Positions 39,424 through 47,143 of a DNA stretch of 48,990 nucleotides are shown in pieces. Source of the DNA: an uncultured Faecalicoccus sp. (GTDB lineage: Bacteria; Bacillota_I; Bacilli_A; Erysipelotrichales; Erysipelotrichaceae). Made by a program: the position numbers and the translations under genes. The notes under the pieces are model-generated. The model saw only the letters and a program-made list of their open reading frames with translations, was not told the DNA's origin and ran no database searches. The stretch covers positions 1-48,990 of the forward strand of contig CABVDD010000014.1 in the NCBI GenBank assembly GCA_902497095.1, given 5' to 3'. Within the stretch, counting starts at the first letter, position 1. The number at the start of each line of letters is the position of its first letter.

Positions 39424-39463
39424 ATTATAATTCTTTTTAGCACTCTGTCAATCGGTTTGCTAA
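39424..39463 (-). promoter_or_regulatory. ftsH promoter overlapped by a CIRCE-like (HrcA) operator
   Basis: On the minus strand TTGACA (39446-39451), a 16-bp spacer and TATAAT (39424-39429) form a near-consensus promoter. On the plus strand TTAGCACTC (39437-39445), nine bases, then GTTTGCTAA (39455-39463) matches the CIRCE inverted repeat (TTAGCACTC-N9-GAGTGCTAA) with two mismatches in the second arm. The operator covers the -35, so HrcA binding would block polymerase. The rest of the gap to 39684 is AT-rich and shows nothing else I can support. Confidence 0.75.
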
Positions 39464-39684
39464 AGATAAGATAATTTCACATAATCTAAAGATGAGATTT
39501 TTAAGATTTGATAAAACAAAAATTTATAATTCTTAAAAACCAGTGTCAAAGAGAATCGCACACAACAAAAGTAATGATTATTACAAGTGTAGCCTGGCAA
39601 AACTAGATTATATGACAAGCGAAAGTACAGAGATTTTCCATTCAAAGAATTTCATTTTTTTGCTTAGATCAAAACTTCTATTGT

Positions 39685-40593
39685 TTAGTTTTGATGTTTG
39701 ATCCATTTTTCCTGTGAAGAATCCCATATGAAATCAAAACTAGAATTATTTTTGATGGTATCAATGACTGGTTCAAGAAGGTTTCTACAGTATTTTATGA
39801 TTGTTTCAAAGCTTATTTTTTCATTCACCTGTTTTTTCTTGATAAATGAATTCCATCTTGTTTGGTTGATCTTATCATTCATATATTCATTTGTGAAGGC
39901 AACAATGTCTTCAAAATTGGTGTTTCGATGTTTAAATGTTTCGATAATAGCAGTCTGGAGTTCCTTACCATTAATAGATTTTGATTTCCCAATTGCATAA
40001 ATATCATAAAAATCTTTATATCGGTTATTGATCAATCCTAATGAAACGATTGCTTCAAACTTTTCGGCAAGAACTGAATAAATAGAATATACGTAAATTT
40101 TAGGTGGCTCCATGTCCAATAAAGTAGGAAAATCCATTGCTGCTTTATCGGGGTAAATTACATCACCAAAGCCAATGTCTATTGAAACAGGAATTCGAGT
40201 ACGATCAAGAAAGACAATTATCGAAACATTTACACCATGATATTCTTTGAATTCAGTTATATTTTTTACATGGAGTGATGAAAGATCAAAATTTAATGCA
40301 TCATCACATTGAATTGAAAAGATTTCTTCAAAGATAGCTTTTAGATTATCTGCTTCATTATTAATTTTATTTGCCAATAAATCGATATCTTGTGTTGCTC
40401 TTGTAAAATTTCGATCAAACAGAGCATACAGGAATATACCGCCTTTAAGTGTAAATCGATCGGCATATTTAGAGATTGAAAGACGATAAATTGATCTTTC
40501 TAATCCATAGAGAATTAATTCATTTTGCATGGTTGAGTTTTCTTTGATCGCAAGGTTCTTTAATTTATTTTTGATGGATTCTGCAGAAATCAC
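39685..40593 (-). CDS. abiEii: AbiEii-type nucleotidyltransferase toxin
   Basis: A 302-residue member of the nucleotidyltransferase AbiEii/AbiGii family, the toxin of the type IV abortive-infection system. Motif I appears as L-K-G-G-I-F-L-Y-A-L-F then T-R-A-T-Q-D-I-D-L-L (the metal-binding D-I-D). Later V-S-I-D-I-G-F-G-D, E-K-F-E-A-I and R-Y-K-D-F-Y-D-I-Y fit the conserved downstream motifs. It overlaps the antitoxin by 4 nt (ATGA). The end at 39685 is near a small inverted repeat (39668-39675 and 39688-39695). Confidence 0.9.
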   Translation of the reverse strand: MISAESIKNKLKNLAIKENSTMQNELILYGLERSIYRLSISKYADRFTLKGGIFLYALFDRNFTRATQDIDLLANKINNEADNLKAIFEEIFSIQCDDALNFDLSSLHVKNITEFKEYHGVNVSIIVFLDRTRIPVSIDIGFGDVIYPDKAAMDFPTLLDMEPPKIYVYSIYSVLAEKFEAIVSLGLINNRYKDFYDIYAIGKSKSINGKELQTAIIETFKHRNTNFEDIVAFTNEYMNDKINQTRWNSFIKKKQVNEKISFETIIKYCRNLLEPVIDTIKNNSSFDFIWDSSQEKWIKHQN

Positions 40594-41171
40594 AATAATA
40601 CCTCCAAATAAGTTTTCAGAACAGATTCTTGTCTAAGCGCTTTAGCATAGCGTATAAGTTTGTTTAGATTCCTATCTTTTCTTGATAGATAGTTTTGAAG
40701 AACTTCTTTTGTTTCTCCAATTCCGATTTTTTCGCGATAACTAATGATATCAATAACTGTTTTTTCAAGATCATAAATGCGAAATTTATCAAAGCCATTA
40801 TTAATTTCAATGGTTCCAAGTTCAAACCGAACTTTATTGAAATAATATAGATTGATTTGTGGCCACTCTGGAAGAGTGGTTATTTTGTCTTTTCTAAATA
40901 TTGAGATATCAATTACTTGGGGGCGAACAGTTGTCAGTTCATAATAAGAAGCAGCACTTAAAAGACATATTACACCTCTTGATACGAAAGCAGATGAATA
41001 TATAAAATCATTATGTTCACCATGAAAATCAAGATTTTCGTAATGGTTCTTATTTAATTTTTTTAAAGATCCCGCTTCTACCATCTTATTGATTTTATAG
41101 TATGACAAGTCTAAATCTTTTAATTCTTTAACGGAATAGATTAATTTTTGATTGTTGATTTTAGAATTCAT
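40590..41171 (-). CDS. abiEi: AbiEi-type antitoxin (winged-helix regulator)
   Basis: A 193-residue protein. The N-terminal winged helix reads Y-S-V-K-E-L-K-D-L-D-L-S-Y-Y-K-I-N-K-M-V-E-A-G-S-L-K-K-L-N-K-N-H-Y, followed by the AbiEi core with V-S-R-G-V-I-C-L-L-S-A-A-S-Y-Y-E-L-T and R-I-Y-D-L-E-K-T-V-I-D. Length matches the short-type AbiEi antitoxins. ATG 41171 follows GAGGTGG; the upstream in-frame GTG overlaps that site. It would repress its own operon, fitting the inverted repeats at 41184-41233. Confidence 0.87.
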   Translation of the reverse strand: MNSKINNQKLIYSVKELKDLDLSYYKINKMVEAGSLKKLNKNHYENLDFHGEHNDFIYSSAFVSRGVICLLSAASYYELTTVRPQVIDISIFRKDKITTLPEWPQINLYYFNKVRFELGTIEINNGFDKFRIYDLEKTVIDIISYREKIGIGETKEVLQNYLSRKDRNLNKLIRYAKALRQESVLKTYLEVLL

Positions 41172-41183
41172 GGATACCACCTC

Positions 41184-41233
41184 ATTTAAATTAAATTCGG
41201 CTTATTTAAGAATATGCCGAAATATATTTAAAT
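41184..41233 (-). promoter_or_regulatory. Inverted-repeat operator of the abiE operon
   Basis: The two arms mirror each other: ATTTAAAT (41184-41191) and TTCGGC (41196-41201), then GCCGAA (41216-41221) and ATTTAAAT (41226-41233). The centre lies about 38 nt before the antitoxin start, where AbiEi autoregulation sites are expected. Confidence 0.55.
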
Positions 41234-41965
41234 TATATATTTGTTTTTTAAAGGATTCAATGATGTTATTTGAGGATAATGTTTGAAATCTTTTTAGAAA
41301 AAGTACTTCCACCAGCAAAAGATAAAACCATCAAGAGTGTTCATAACTGTTAGTAAAAATTTAATATTTAAGATAGTAGAGAGTTAATTTTGATTTTGTA
41401 TTCTCTTTTTAATTGTTTAAAGTTCTTTTCTATTTTTTCGTTAGATAACAACTTGCACTTATTATCAGAAAGTATGATATCTTATCAGTTATCTTAGCTA
41501 TCAAAATAAAGGGTCATGAATACAAATTTTACACAATAGTAATGATAACCTCATTATTAGATACGTAAAAAAAAGGAAAAACTATTAAAAAAAAGAAAGA
41601 TTGATTTTATTTGATGCTGGTACACTAAAAGACAGGGATCATTGTTTGACAACAGCAGTTATAGTATTGCATTCAGATGAGTACTTAGTTGTTGTGCCGA
41701 CAAATAGATTAGAAGTGTTTTTAAAAAATTATCTATTCATCATATCTGTTTTCTTGATATGGAACTAAGTTTGAACAGTATCTATGAGAAAAGAAGGTTA
41801 TTTAACGTTACCAAAATTGAAAATATTAAAAAGTTAAAAAAATTTATGGGGAACATTATCTATATATAAAATCTTTTTACGGATTTGATAATTTCACATA
41901 TTTATACAGAATTGAAAACATAGAAAATGCATATAGTATATGAGCAAAATAAGGGGATGATTTCT
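41234..41965. other. AT-rich region of decayed coding DNA between abiE and the next gene
   Basis: No intact gene lies in these 730 nt. Short frames look like remains of genes: 41449-41568 (+) encodes 39 residues ending K-F-Y-T-I-V-M-I-T-S-L-L-D-T, weakly like the T-x-L-L-D stretch of IS4-type transposases, and 41589-41870 carries another remnant. 41279-41353 (+) is a 24-codon frame of unknown worth. Everything here is very A/T-rich. Confidence 0.45.
41589..41870 (+). pseudogene. Frameshifted remnant of an unrecognised small protein
   Basis: One frame gives L-I-L-F-D-A-G-T-L-K-D-R-D-H-C then A-V-I-V-L, Y-L-V-V-V-P-T-N-R and stops at 41768. A second frame continues with G-T-K-F-E-Q-Y-L, and a third with G-Y-L-T-L-P-K-L-K and K-K-F-M-G-N-I-I. 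Together they look like a single protein of about 90 residues broken by two shifts. The rhythm (a D-x-G-T-x-K-x-R-D-H start and a P-T-N-R block) recalls PemK/MazF-like toxins, but I cannot confirm this. Confidence 0.35.
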
Positions 41966-42217
41966 ATGAAGAAAGATGTATATCGTTATATATTGTTTTT
42001 TATATTGAATTTAATATTTTTTATTTATACATGGATTTGTAATACAGATGTTTCCGCACTTCATATCGTGCTTGCACTTTGTTGCATCATAGGTGATGTC
42101 AGCTGGCTTATTTGGTCTTTTTACAGCCATCAAAAATGGTATGAGAAATACACAGCTTTTTTCTGTTTGTTGATACCTGTTGTAACATTACTAATCTCTT
42201 TTTACGGAATTCGTTAA
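41966..42217 (+). CDS. Small hypothetical membrane protein
   Basis: An 83-residue protein with three predicted helices (about residues 7-25, 31-51 and 61-79), joined by a basic loop S-F-Y-S-H-Q-K-W-Y-E-K. I recognise no family. AAGGGG lies 10 nt before ATG 41966, and only 1 nt before ATG 41957, so 41966 is preferred. It runs toward the dehydrogenase operon and ends at a shared terminator. Confidence 0.6.
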   Translation: MKKDVYRYILFFILNLIFFIYTWICNTDVSALHIVLALCCIIGDVSWLIWSFYSHQKWYEKYTAFFCLLIPVVTLLISFYGIR

Positions 42218-42219
42218 AA

Positions 42220-42240
42220 AAGAACCAGCGAGTGGTTCTT
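42220..42240 (-). terminator. Terminator of the TIGR04076-flavodoxin-dehydrogenase operon
   Basis: An 8-bp stem (42220-42227 and 42233-42240). On the minus strand it is followed by a run of six T residues, the right direction for the operon that ends at 42239. Its value for the plus-strand gene is weaker. Confidence 0.7.
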
Positions 42241-43078
42241 ATTGAAAATATTTAATTAAGGCCTGCGTGCCTAAATCTTGATATCCTTGATCCATGAGTG
42301 TTATATATTCATTGATTACGTTTTGTACGCCAGTTAATTGTACTTCTTTTTGATTCAGGGCAATACGTAAATCTTTGACAAAGTGTTTGATATAAAAACC
42401 AGGATCAAAATCATTTTGAAGCATTTTTGGACCTAACAATTCTAATTGTCGAGAACCGGCAGCACCATTTTGTAGATTTTGAATGACTAAAGCAGGATCA
42501 CTGCCCTGGCTTTTTAAGTATGTCATTGCTTCACATATACCTTGCAGTGTGTTGGCGATCATGATTTGGTTGGCAATCTTTACTTTTTGGCCGGCTCCGG
42601 CTTTGCCGCAATAGAAGATATCTTTGCCAAAAGCACTGAAAACAGGCTGCAGTTGATCAAATGTATCTTTAGGCCCACCTACTAAGATCGTCAGCGTTCC
42701 TTGTTTAGCCCCCACATCGCCACCAGTGACCGGAGCATCTAAAACCGTTACTTGTTTTTTGGCTCCTTTTTGCGCAAGCTCGATGGCAAGATCAGGAGAA
42801 GAAGTAGTAAAGTCGATGCAGATGGTTCCAGGTTTTATAGATGCAAATAAGGTTTCATAGACTTCTTTGACATCACTCGGGAACCCAACCATAGTACAAA
42901 TTACATCACAACAAGCAGCTAACGAAGAAATATCGTTTTCTAATATGGCTCCTTTTTCTATTAAGTTTTGTACTTTTTGCGGATGTCTGGCAAAGACATG
43001 CATTTCAAATCCATGATCTATTAAATGAGAAACCATGGGATTGCCCATGATTCCTGCACCGATCCAACCAATTTTCAT
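42239..43078 (-). CDS. 3-hydroxyisobutyrate-dehydrogenase-family oxidoreductase
   Basis: A 279-residue beta-hydroxyacid dehydrogenase. The Rossmann start is I-G-W-I-G-A-G-I-M-G-N-P-M, the substrate loop is D-A-P-V-T-G-G-D-V-G-A-K-Q-G-T-L and the catalytic Lys is in G-A-G-Q-K-V-K-I-A-N-Q. The cofactor-specificity region has A-R-H-P-Q-K after strand 2, which may favour NADPH over NAD. GGAGG is 7 nt before ATG 43078 and 4 nt before ATG 43081. It overlaps the flavodoxin stop and is the last gene of its operon. The substrate (hydroxyisobutyrate, tartronate semialdehyde or a succinate semialdehyde type) is not predictable. Confidence 0.9.
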   Translation of the reverse strand: MKIGWIGAGIMGNPMVSHLIDHGFEMHVFARHPQKVQNLIEKGAILENDISSLAACCDVICTMVGFPSDVKEVYETLFASIKPGTICIDFTTSSPDLAIELAQKGAKKQVTVLDAPVTGGDVGAKQGTLTILVGGPKDTFDQLQPVFSAFGKDIFYCGKAGAGQKVKIANQIMIANTLQGICEAMTYLKSQGSDPALVIQNLQNGAAGSRQLELLGPKMLQNDFDPGFYIKHFVKDLRIALNQKEVQLTGVQNVINEYITLMDQGYQDLGTQALIKYFQ

Positions 43079-43584
43079 CATAAAGCCTCCTTTATCATTT
43101 CTTTGGCCCAATTTTTGGCATTTTCCAAGTCTTGCATATCAGGTCTTGTTTTGACTTCATCAAAATTTTTCAAACTGACTTGTATTTTTTGATCATCTGG
43201 GTGTGCTTGTAATAATGTAACATAGCGTTCGCGAATAGATTCTGGCATTTTTCCTGGACAATAGAAATGTCCTAAAATACGATTGGATGCATCTACATAA
43301 GAAAGAGCTCTTTGATAAAGCGATTGATAATAATCTTGTGAACCACCAAAACCACAAGTTCCAAAATACGCTATTTTTTTAGAATGTAGATTTTGAAGCA
43401 ATTTTTGTATAGGCATAGAGCAGTTTCCTTTATCTGTCCATGAACCGATAAAATATAAATCCGCTTCCATGTATTCATCAGGTTTACCACAATATATCAA
43501 ATCATGGCCGGCTATAGATGCAATAGCGTTTGCGATAGCTTTTGTATTGCCGGTCAGACTATCATAATAGATGCAAATTTTCAT
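43078..43584 (-). CDS. Flavodoxin-family protein
   Basis: A 168-residue flavodoxin-like protein. The FMN phosphate loop is Y-Y-D-S-L-T-G-N-T-K (residues 6-15), and the two isoalloxazine loops are visible at G-S-W-T-D-K-G and G-T-C-G-F-G-G-S. The last ~60 residues extend beyond the basic fold and carry a G-H-F-Y-C-P-G-K-M segment, as in flavodoxins that work with a dedicated partner. It overlaps both neighbours by about 4 nt, so it is translated together with TIGR04076 and the dehydrogenase. Confidence 0.85.
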   Translation of the reverse strand: MKICIYYDSLTGNTKAIANAIASIAGHDLIYCGKPDEYMEADLYFIGSWTDKGNCSMPIQKLLQNLHSKKIAYFGTCGFGGSQDYYQSLYQRALSYVDASNRILGHFYCPGKMPESIRERYVTLLQAHPDDQKIQVSLKNFDEVKTRPDMQDLENAKNWAKEMIKEAL

Positions 43585-43892
43585 TCGTTTTCCTCCATAG
43601 TTTCTAATAAGAAAGATACCGGTCGAAATCCGTCATTGCAGGAAATCAAAGCTGTATTAGGATCTTTCATCCAGCCATCAAAGAAATCATTAGCTCCATG
43701 TGCCAGGGCAAAGACATAAGGATATAAATTTTGCCAGGCACTTTCACAAAATCCTTGAGGACACAAAGCTTCTTTTGATATCCACTGTTGTCCTTCCTCA
43801 ATAGAACAAGCATGTGTAATAGGATTTTCATAAATTTCTATCAAGTCTGTATATATTGTTTTTCTAAGGGCTGTAATTCGTATCTTTTTCAT
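43581..43892 (-). CDS. TIGR04076-family protein
   Basis: A 103-residue cytosolic protein. The pattern I-R-I-T-A-L-R-K-T-I-Y then D-L-I-E-I-Y-E-N-P then C near residue 29, E-G-Q-Q-W-I, C-P-Q-G-F-C-E-S-A-W, P-Y-V-F-A-L-A-H-G-A and S-C-N-D-G-F-R-P-V-S-F is the TIGR04076 signature, with conserved Cys residues that may bind metal or a cofactor. Function unknown. It is the first gene of a three-gene operon with a flavodoxin and a dehydrogenase. No ribosome-binding site precedes ATG; a -10 box lies 6 nt upstream. Confidence 0.82.
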   Translation of the reverse strand: MKKIRITALRKTIYTDLIEIYENPITHACSIEEGQQWISKEALCPQGFCESAWQNLYPYVFALAHGANDFFDGWMKDPNTALISCNDGFRPVSFLLETMEENE

Positions 43893-43907
43893 AGAAATAT
43901 TGTAGCA
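43890..43907 (-). promoter_or_regulatory. Extended -10 promoter abutting the TIGR04076 start (leaderless candidate)
   Basis: On the minus strand TG-C-TACAAT (43899-43907) ends exactly 6 nt before ATG 43892, the same distance as in pheA. There is no Shine-Dalgarno sequence. The GTGCTA-N-AAT pattern is shared with rarA and pheA. Confidence 0.62.
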
Positions 43908-43914
43908 CGTTATT

Positions 43915-43941
43915 AAAAAAATGGTGCGGCAGGCACCATTT
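43915..43941 (-). terminator. Intrinsic terminator of the aroB-aroC-aroA-tyrA operon
   Basis: A 9-bp stem (43919-43927 and 43933-43941, 5-nt loop). Read on the minus strand it is followed by seven T residues. It begins at the tyrA stop and separates this operon from the TIGR04076 operon downstream. Confidence 0.82.
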
Positions 43942-44776
43942 ACTTGTTGAAAAGCTTTCTGCGCTTTGTTGATTGAATAAATAAACGTTTCATTTCTTCT
44001 TGATCTTCATTAGCTAAAGCATCTCTGAAGTGTTGTATAGATTGAATAAACTGATCTGTTTCATCCAACAAAATATCTTTATTTAGAAGGAATAATTCAG
44101 TCCAAAGATCTTCGTTGATAGTTGCGATACGTGTTAAATCACGAAAACTATCACCGGTATATTCAACTAAATGCGAATTTTCATGAGTATTCATTAAACT
44201 TACCGCAATCACATGTGTTAATTGTGATAAGAAACCTATCATGCGATCGTGCTCTTCCATTGTTAAAATGCTGATGTTTTTAACACCTAGAACTTCGCCT
44301 AATTTTTTTGCCGTTTGAATACCTTGTTGCGTATTTTTATCAGTAGGAATGATCATATAGTTTGCTTGATCAAAAATAGTTTCATCGCTAAAATCAATAC
44401 CTCTGGATTCTCTTCCGCACATAGGATGAATGCTGATAAGCTCCAGATCCTTTCGTAAAATATCTTGTATAGGTGTAATGATATGTGTTTTTACACCACT
44501 GATATCCATGATATACGTGCCTGGCTTACAATAAGACTGGTACGTTTGAACCCAGTTTAAGATCTGCGTTGGATATAACGCAATGATGATCAAATCACAT
44601 TGATTTAATAATTCTTGAGGTTTTGTAGTACCTTTTTGAATCATGCCTTGTGCTAATGCGGTATCTAACGTTTCTTGTGAACGCTCAAATCCATAAACAC
44701 AGTAACCTTTATGAGTTAATCGTTTGGCAAAACTGGCGCCCATAACGCCTAAGCCAATGATCCCAATTGTTTTCAT
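43940..44776 (-). CDS. tyrA: Prephenate dehydrogenase
   Basis: A 278-residue enzyme that oxidises and decarboxylates prephenate to 4-hydroxyphenylpyruvate. The Rossmann start is I-G-I-I-G-L-G-V-M-G-A-S-F-A. D-I-S-G-V-K and S-I-H-P-M-C-G-R-E-S-R-G are the family's substrate motifs, with the catalytic His in I-H-P-M. F-L-S-Q-L-T-H-V-I-A-V-S-L lies in the dimer domain. It lacks the C-terminal ACT domain of Bacillus TyrA (about 370 residues), so feedback control by Tyr through ACT is not expected. It overlaps the aroA stop by 4 nt (ATGA). Confidence 0.94.
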   Translation of the reverse strand: MKTIGIIGLGVMGASFAKRLTHKGYCVYGFERSQETLDTALAQGMIQKGTTKPQELLNQCDLIIIALYPTQILNWVQTYQSYCKPGTYIMDISGVKTHIITPIQDILRKDLELISIHPMCGRESRGIDFSDETIFDQANYMIIPTDKNTQQGIQTAKKLGEVLGVKNISILTMEEHDRMIGFLSQLTHVIAVSLMNTHENSHLVEYTGDSFRDLTRIATINEDLWTELFLLNKDILLDETDQFIQSIQHFRDALANEDQEEMKRLFIQSTKRRKLFNK

Positions 44777-46038
44777 AGTATCTCTACCTTTCCATTGATC
44801 TTTTGAATATCTTCAAAGAAAGTCGGATAGCTTTTAGTAATGGCTTGTGCATCTTCTATGATACAAGGTGTATCAGCACAAAGAGCAAATATCGTCATGG
44901 CCATGACGATACGATGATCGTTATGCCCGTGAATAACTACATTTTGCGTATCATAATTCTTTTGTCCCTGAATCGTAATCGTATCTTCAGTAGAAGAAAT
45001 TTGTACGCCCCACTTTCTAAGTTCGGTTTCCATGGCCTCGATGCGATCGCTTTCCTTGATGCGAAGTCGTTTGGCATGAATGCAGTGTGTGATACCAGAA
45101 CAATAGCTTGCGAGTACGCATACTATAGGGCCTAAATCGGGACAATCGGCTAAATCTATCGTCTGTGCTTTTAATGTGTTATGGGCGATATCGATTTGTT
45201 GATTGCTTGTTTGCACATTTGCACCGGCTTGTTTTAAAAAGTCTAAGATGACTTTATCCCCCTGGCGAGAATTTATATCCATATTTGTCAGCGTCAATTG
45301 GCTTTGTAAAGCTGCCAATACACCAAAGAAGGCCATCTGTGAATAGTCACCTTCTACATGAACTTGTTGTGCTTTATAAGATTGGTTGCCAGGGATATGA
45401 TACGTGTTATTTTCCTGTGTAATGACAATGCCAAACTTTTGTAACATCTGTAAAGTCAGATCTACATAACTTTTAGATTCATAAGGTTCTTGTACAGTAA
45501 TGGTACTTTCTTTTTTTAAAAGAGGTAGTGTAAATAGAAGACCACTGATAAACTGACTGGAAATATGTCCGGGAATTACATAGGAATCAGGACATAGAGA
45601 GCCTTCTATTTGAATCATTTCATCTTTCTGGCTAAAGAGAAGATCTTGTGATTGAAACAAATCTTTATAAATGTCCATAGGACGTTGCATTAATCGTCCT
45701 TGTCCTTTAAAGGTGATTTTTTGGTTGGTTAAAGAAGCAACAGGGATCAAAAAGCGTAAGGTAGAACCTGATTCATGGCAATCACAAAGGGCGGATTGTT
45801 TAAGATCAGAAAGATTTGTTCCTTGTACAATGTATTTTTTGTCTTTATATTCAATTTTTGCCCCTAGAGCAGACATGCATGAGATAGTGGCTTCAATATC
45901 TTTGGATGATGTGATTCCAGAAATTTCACTGGTACCCTGGGCTAAGGAAGCACAAATCAAAGCTCTATGTGCCATGGATTTACTGCTGGGGATCGCAAGG
46001 GATCCTTTGATTGTAGAAGGATAGATCTTAACTTTCAT
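44773..46038 (-). CDS. aroA: 3-phosphoshikimate 1-carboxyvinyltransferase (EPSP synthase)
   Basis: A 421-residue shikimate-pathway enzyme. I-P-S-S-K-S-M-A-H-R-A-L-I (residues ~17-29) and E-S-G-S-T-L-R-F-L-I-P-V (about 88-99) are the PEP and S3P binding blocks. The glyphosate-relevant G-N-A-G-T motif is replaced by E-S-G-S-T, which places it among class II-like enzymes. R-I-K-E-S-D-R-I-E-A and D-H-R-I-V-M-A are also intact. ATG 46038 follows AAGGAGAA; the longer frame to 46098 is the aroC tail in another frame. It overlaps aroC by 11 nt. Confidence 0.95.
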   Translation of the reverse strand: MKVKIYPSTIKGSLAIPSSKSMAHRALICASLAQGTSEISGITSSKDIEATISCMSALGAKIEYKDKKYIVQGTNLSDLKQSALCDCHESGSTLRFLIPVASLTNQKITFKGQGRLMQRPMDIYKDLFQSQDLLFSQKDEMIQIEGSLCPDSYVIPGHISSQFISGLLFTLPLLKKESTITVQEPYESKSYVDLTLQMLQKFGIVITQENNTYHIPGNQSYKAQQVHVEGDYSQMAFFGVLAALQSQLTLTNMDINSRQGDKVILDFLKQAGANVQTSNQQIDIAHNTLKAQTIDLADCPDLGPIVCVLASYCSGITHCIHAKRLRIKESDRIEAMETELRKWGVQISSTEDTITIQGQKNYDTQNVVIHGHNDHRIVMAMTIFALCADTPCIIEDAQAITKSYPTFFEDIQKINGKVEIL

Positions 46039-47143
46039 AATGTTCTCCTTCAAAAGGTGCCAGGGCCGCTCTTGACATCCAGGCATCCAGTAAACCAAAG
46101 CTGATCATGTTATCGACAACGATACGAGCTCTATGTATAATGCATGGATCGTGTCTTCCTACAATTTGTAATGTTACGTTTTCTTTTGTCGTATAGTCAA
46201 CAGAATCTTGAGGCTTATAAATGGAAGCGGTAGGTTTAACACATGTATGTATACGAATTGGCATACCATTAGAAATACCTCCATTGATACCAGCATTATG
46301 ATTGGTTTTGGTTTTGATGTTTCCGTCATAATAGAAAGGATCATTAGCCTGGCTTCCTTTTAAATTGGCAAATTCAAACCCTAAACCAAAACTTACCCCT
46401 TTAACGGCAGGTATGGCATACAAAATCTGCGAAAGTGTACTTTCCAAAGCACCAAAGATGGGGTCACCAATACCGGCAGGATATCCGGTGATGGCAGTTT
46501 CTAAGATACCTCCAATAGAATCTCCTTCTTTTTGTGCCTGTAAAGCAGCTTCTTCCATAGGTTTTTCCATTTCAGGATCTAAAACCGCAAATTTCATCGT
46601 ATTCACTTTTTGAATTTGTTGATTGAGTTCTTCTATATCTTCACTAAATGGCATATCGTGAAGTTGATACAGTTGTTCTAAATGTGAACCAATCAAAACA
46701 CCTTTGGCAAAAAGAATTTGTTTACAAATGCTGCCGGCTGCCACCATACAACTTGTCAGGCGACCTGAAAAATGTCCGCCGCCACGATAATCTTGATATC
46801 CTTTATATCGTTTAAAAGCCGTATAATCGGCATGTCCTGGACGTAATCGACCTTTTATTTTTTCATAATCTTTGGAATGTTGATCTTTATTTTTGATCAA
46901 TATCGTTAAAGGTGTTCCGGTTGTATAACCATTGAAAAGACCAGATACGATTTCTGGAATATCATCTTCATGACGCTGCGTGGAAATTAAGCCTACAGCT
47001 TTTCGTTTTAACATATCTTCATGAAGAAAATCCATGTTGATTTTAAATCCACTAGGTAAACCATCTAAAGTGACGCCTACACATGGACCATGGCTTTCTC
47101 CAAAAATTGTCATTGTGATATTGTTTCCAATACTATTTCGCAT
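46028..47143 (-). CDS. aroC: Chorismate synthase
   Basis: A 371-residue FMN-dependent enzyme that turns EPSP into chorismate. G-E-S-H-G-P-C-V-G-V-T-L-D-G near residue 14, then R-R-x-E-D-D, the R-P-G-H-A-D-Y block, R-G-G-G-H-F-S-G-R-L-T near 122 and the C-terminal G-R-H-D-P-C-I all match. It starts 11 nt inside the end of aroB and ends inside the start of aroA, so the operon is tightly coupled. No flavin reductase is attached; it is monofunctional. Confidence 0.96.
   Translation of the reverse strand: MRNSIGNNITMTIFGESHGPCVGVTLDGLPSGFKINMDFLHEDMLKRKAVGLISTQRHEDDIPEIVSGLFNGYTTGTPLTILIKNKDQHSKDYEKIKGRLRPGHADYTAFKRYKGYQDYRGGGHFSGRLTSCMVAAGSICKQILFAKGVLIGSHLEQLYQLHDMPFSEDIEELNQQIQKVNTMKFAVLDPEMEKPMEEAALQAQKEGDSIGGILETAITGYPAGIGDPIFGALESTLSQILYAIPAVKGVSFGLGFEFANLKGSQANDPFYYDGNIKTKTNHNAGINGGISNGMPIRIHTCVKPTASIYKPQDSVDYTTKENVTLQIVGRHDPCIIHRARIVVDNMISFGLLDAWMSRAALAPFEGEHYES

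Noticed and set aside
41279..41353. 24-codon gene upstream of abiE
   Set aside because: Too short, no ribosome-binding site, and placed among decayed DNA.
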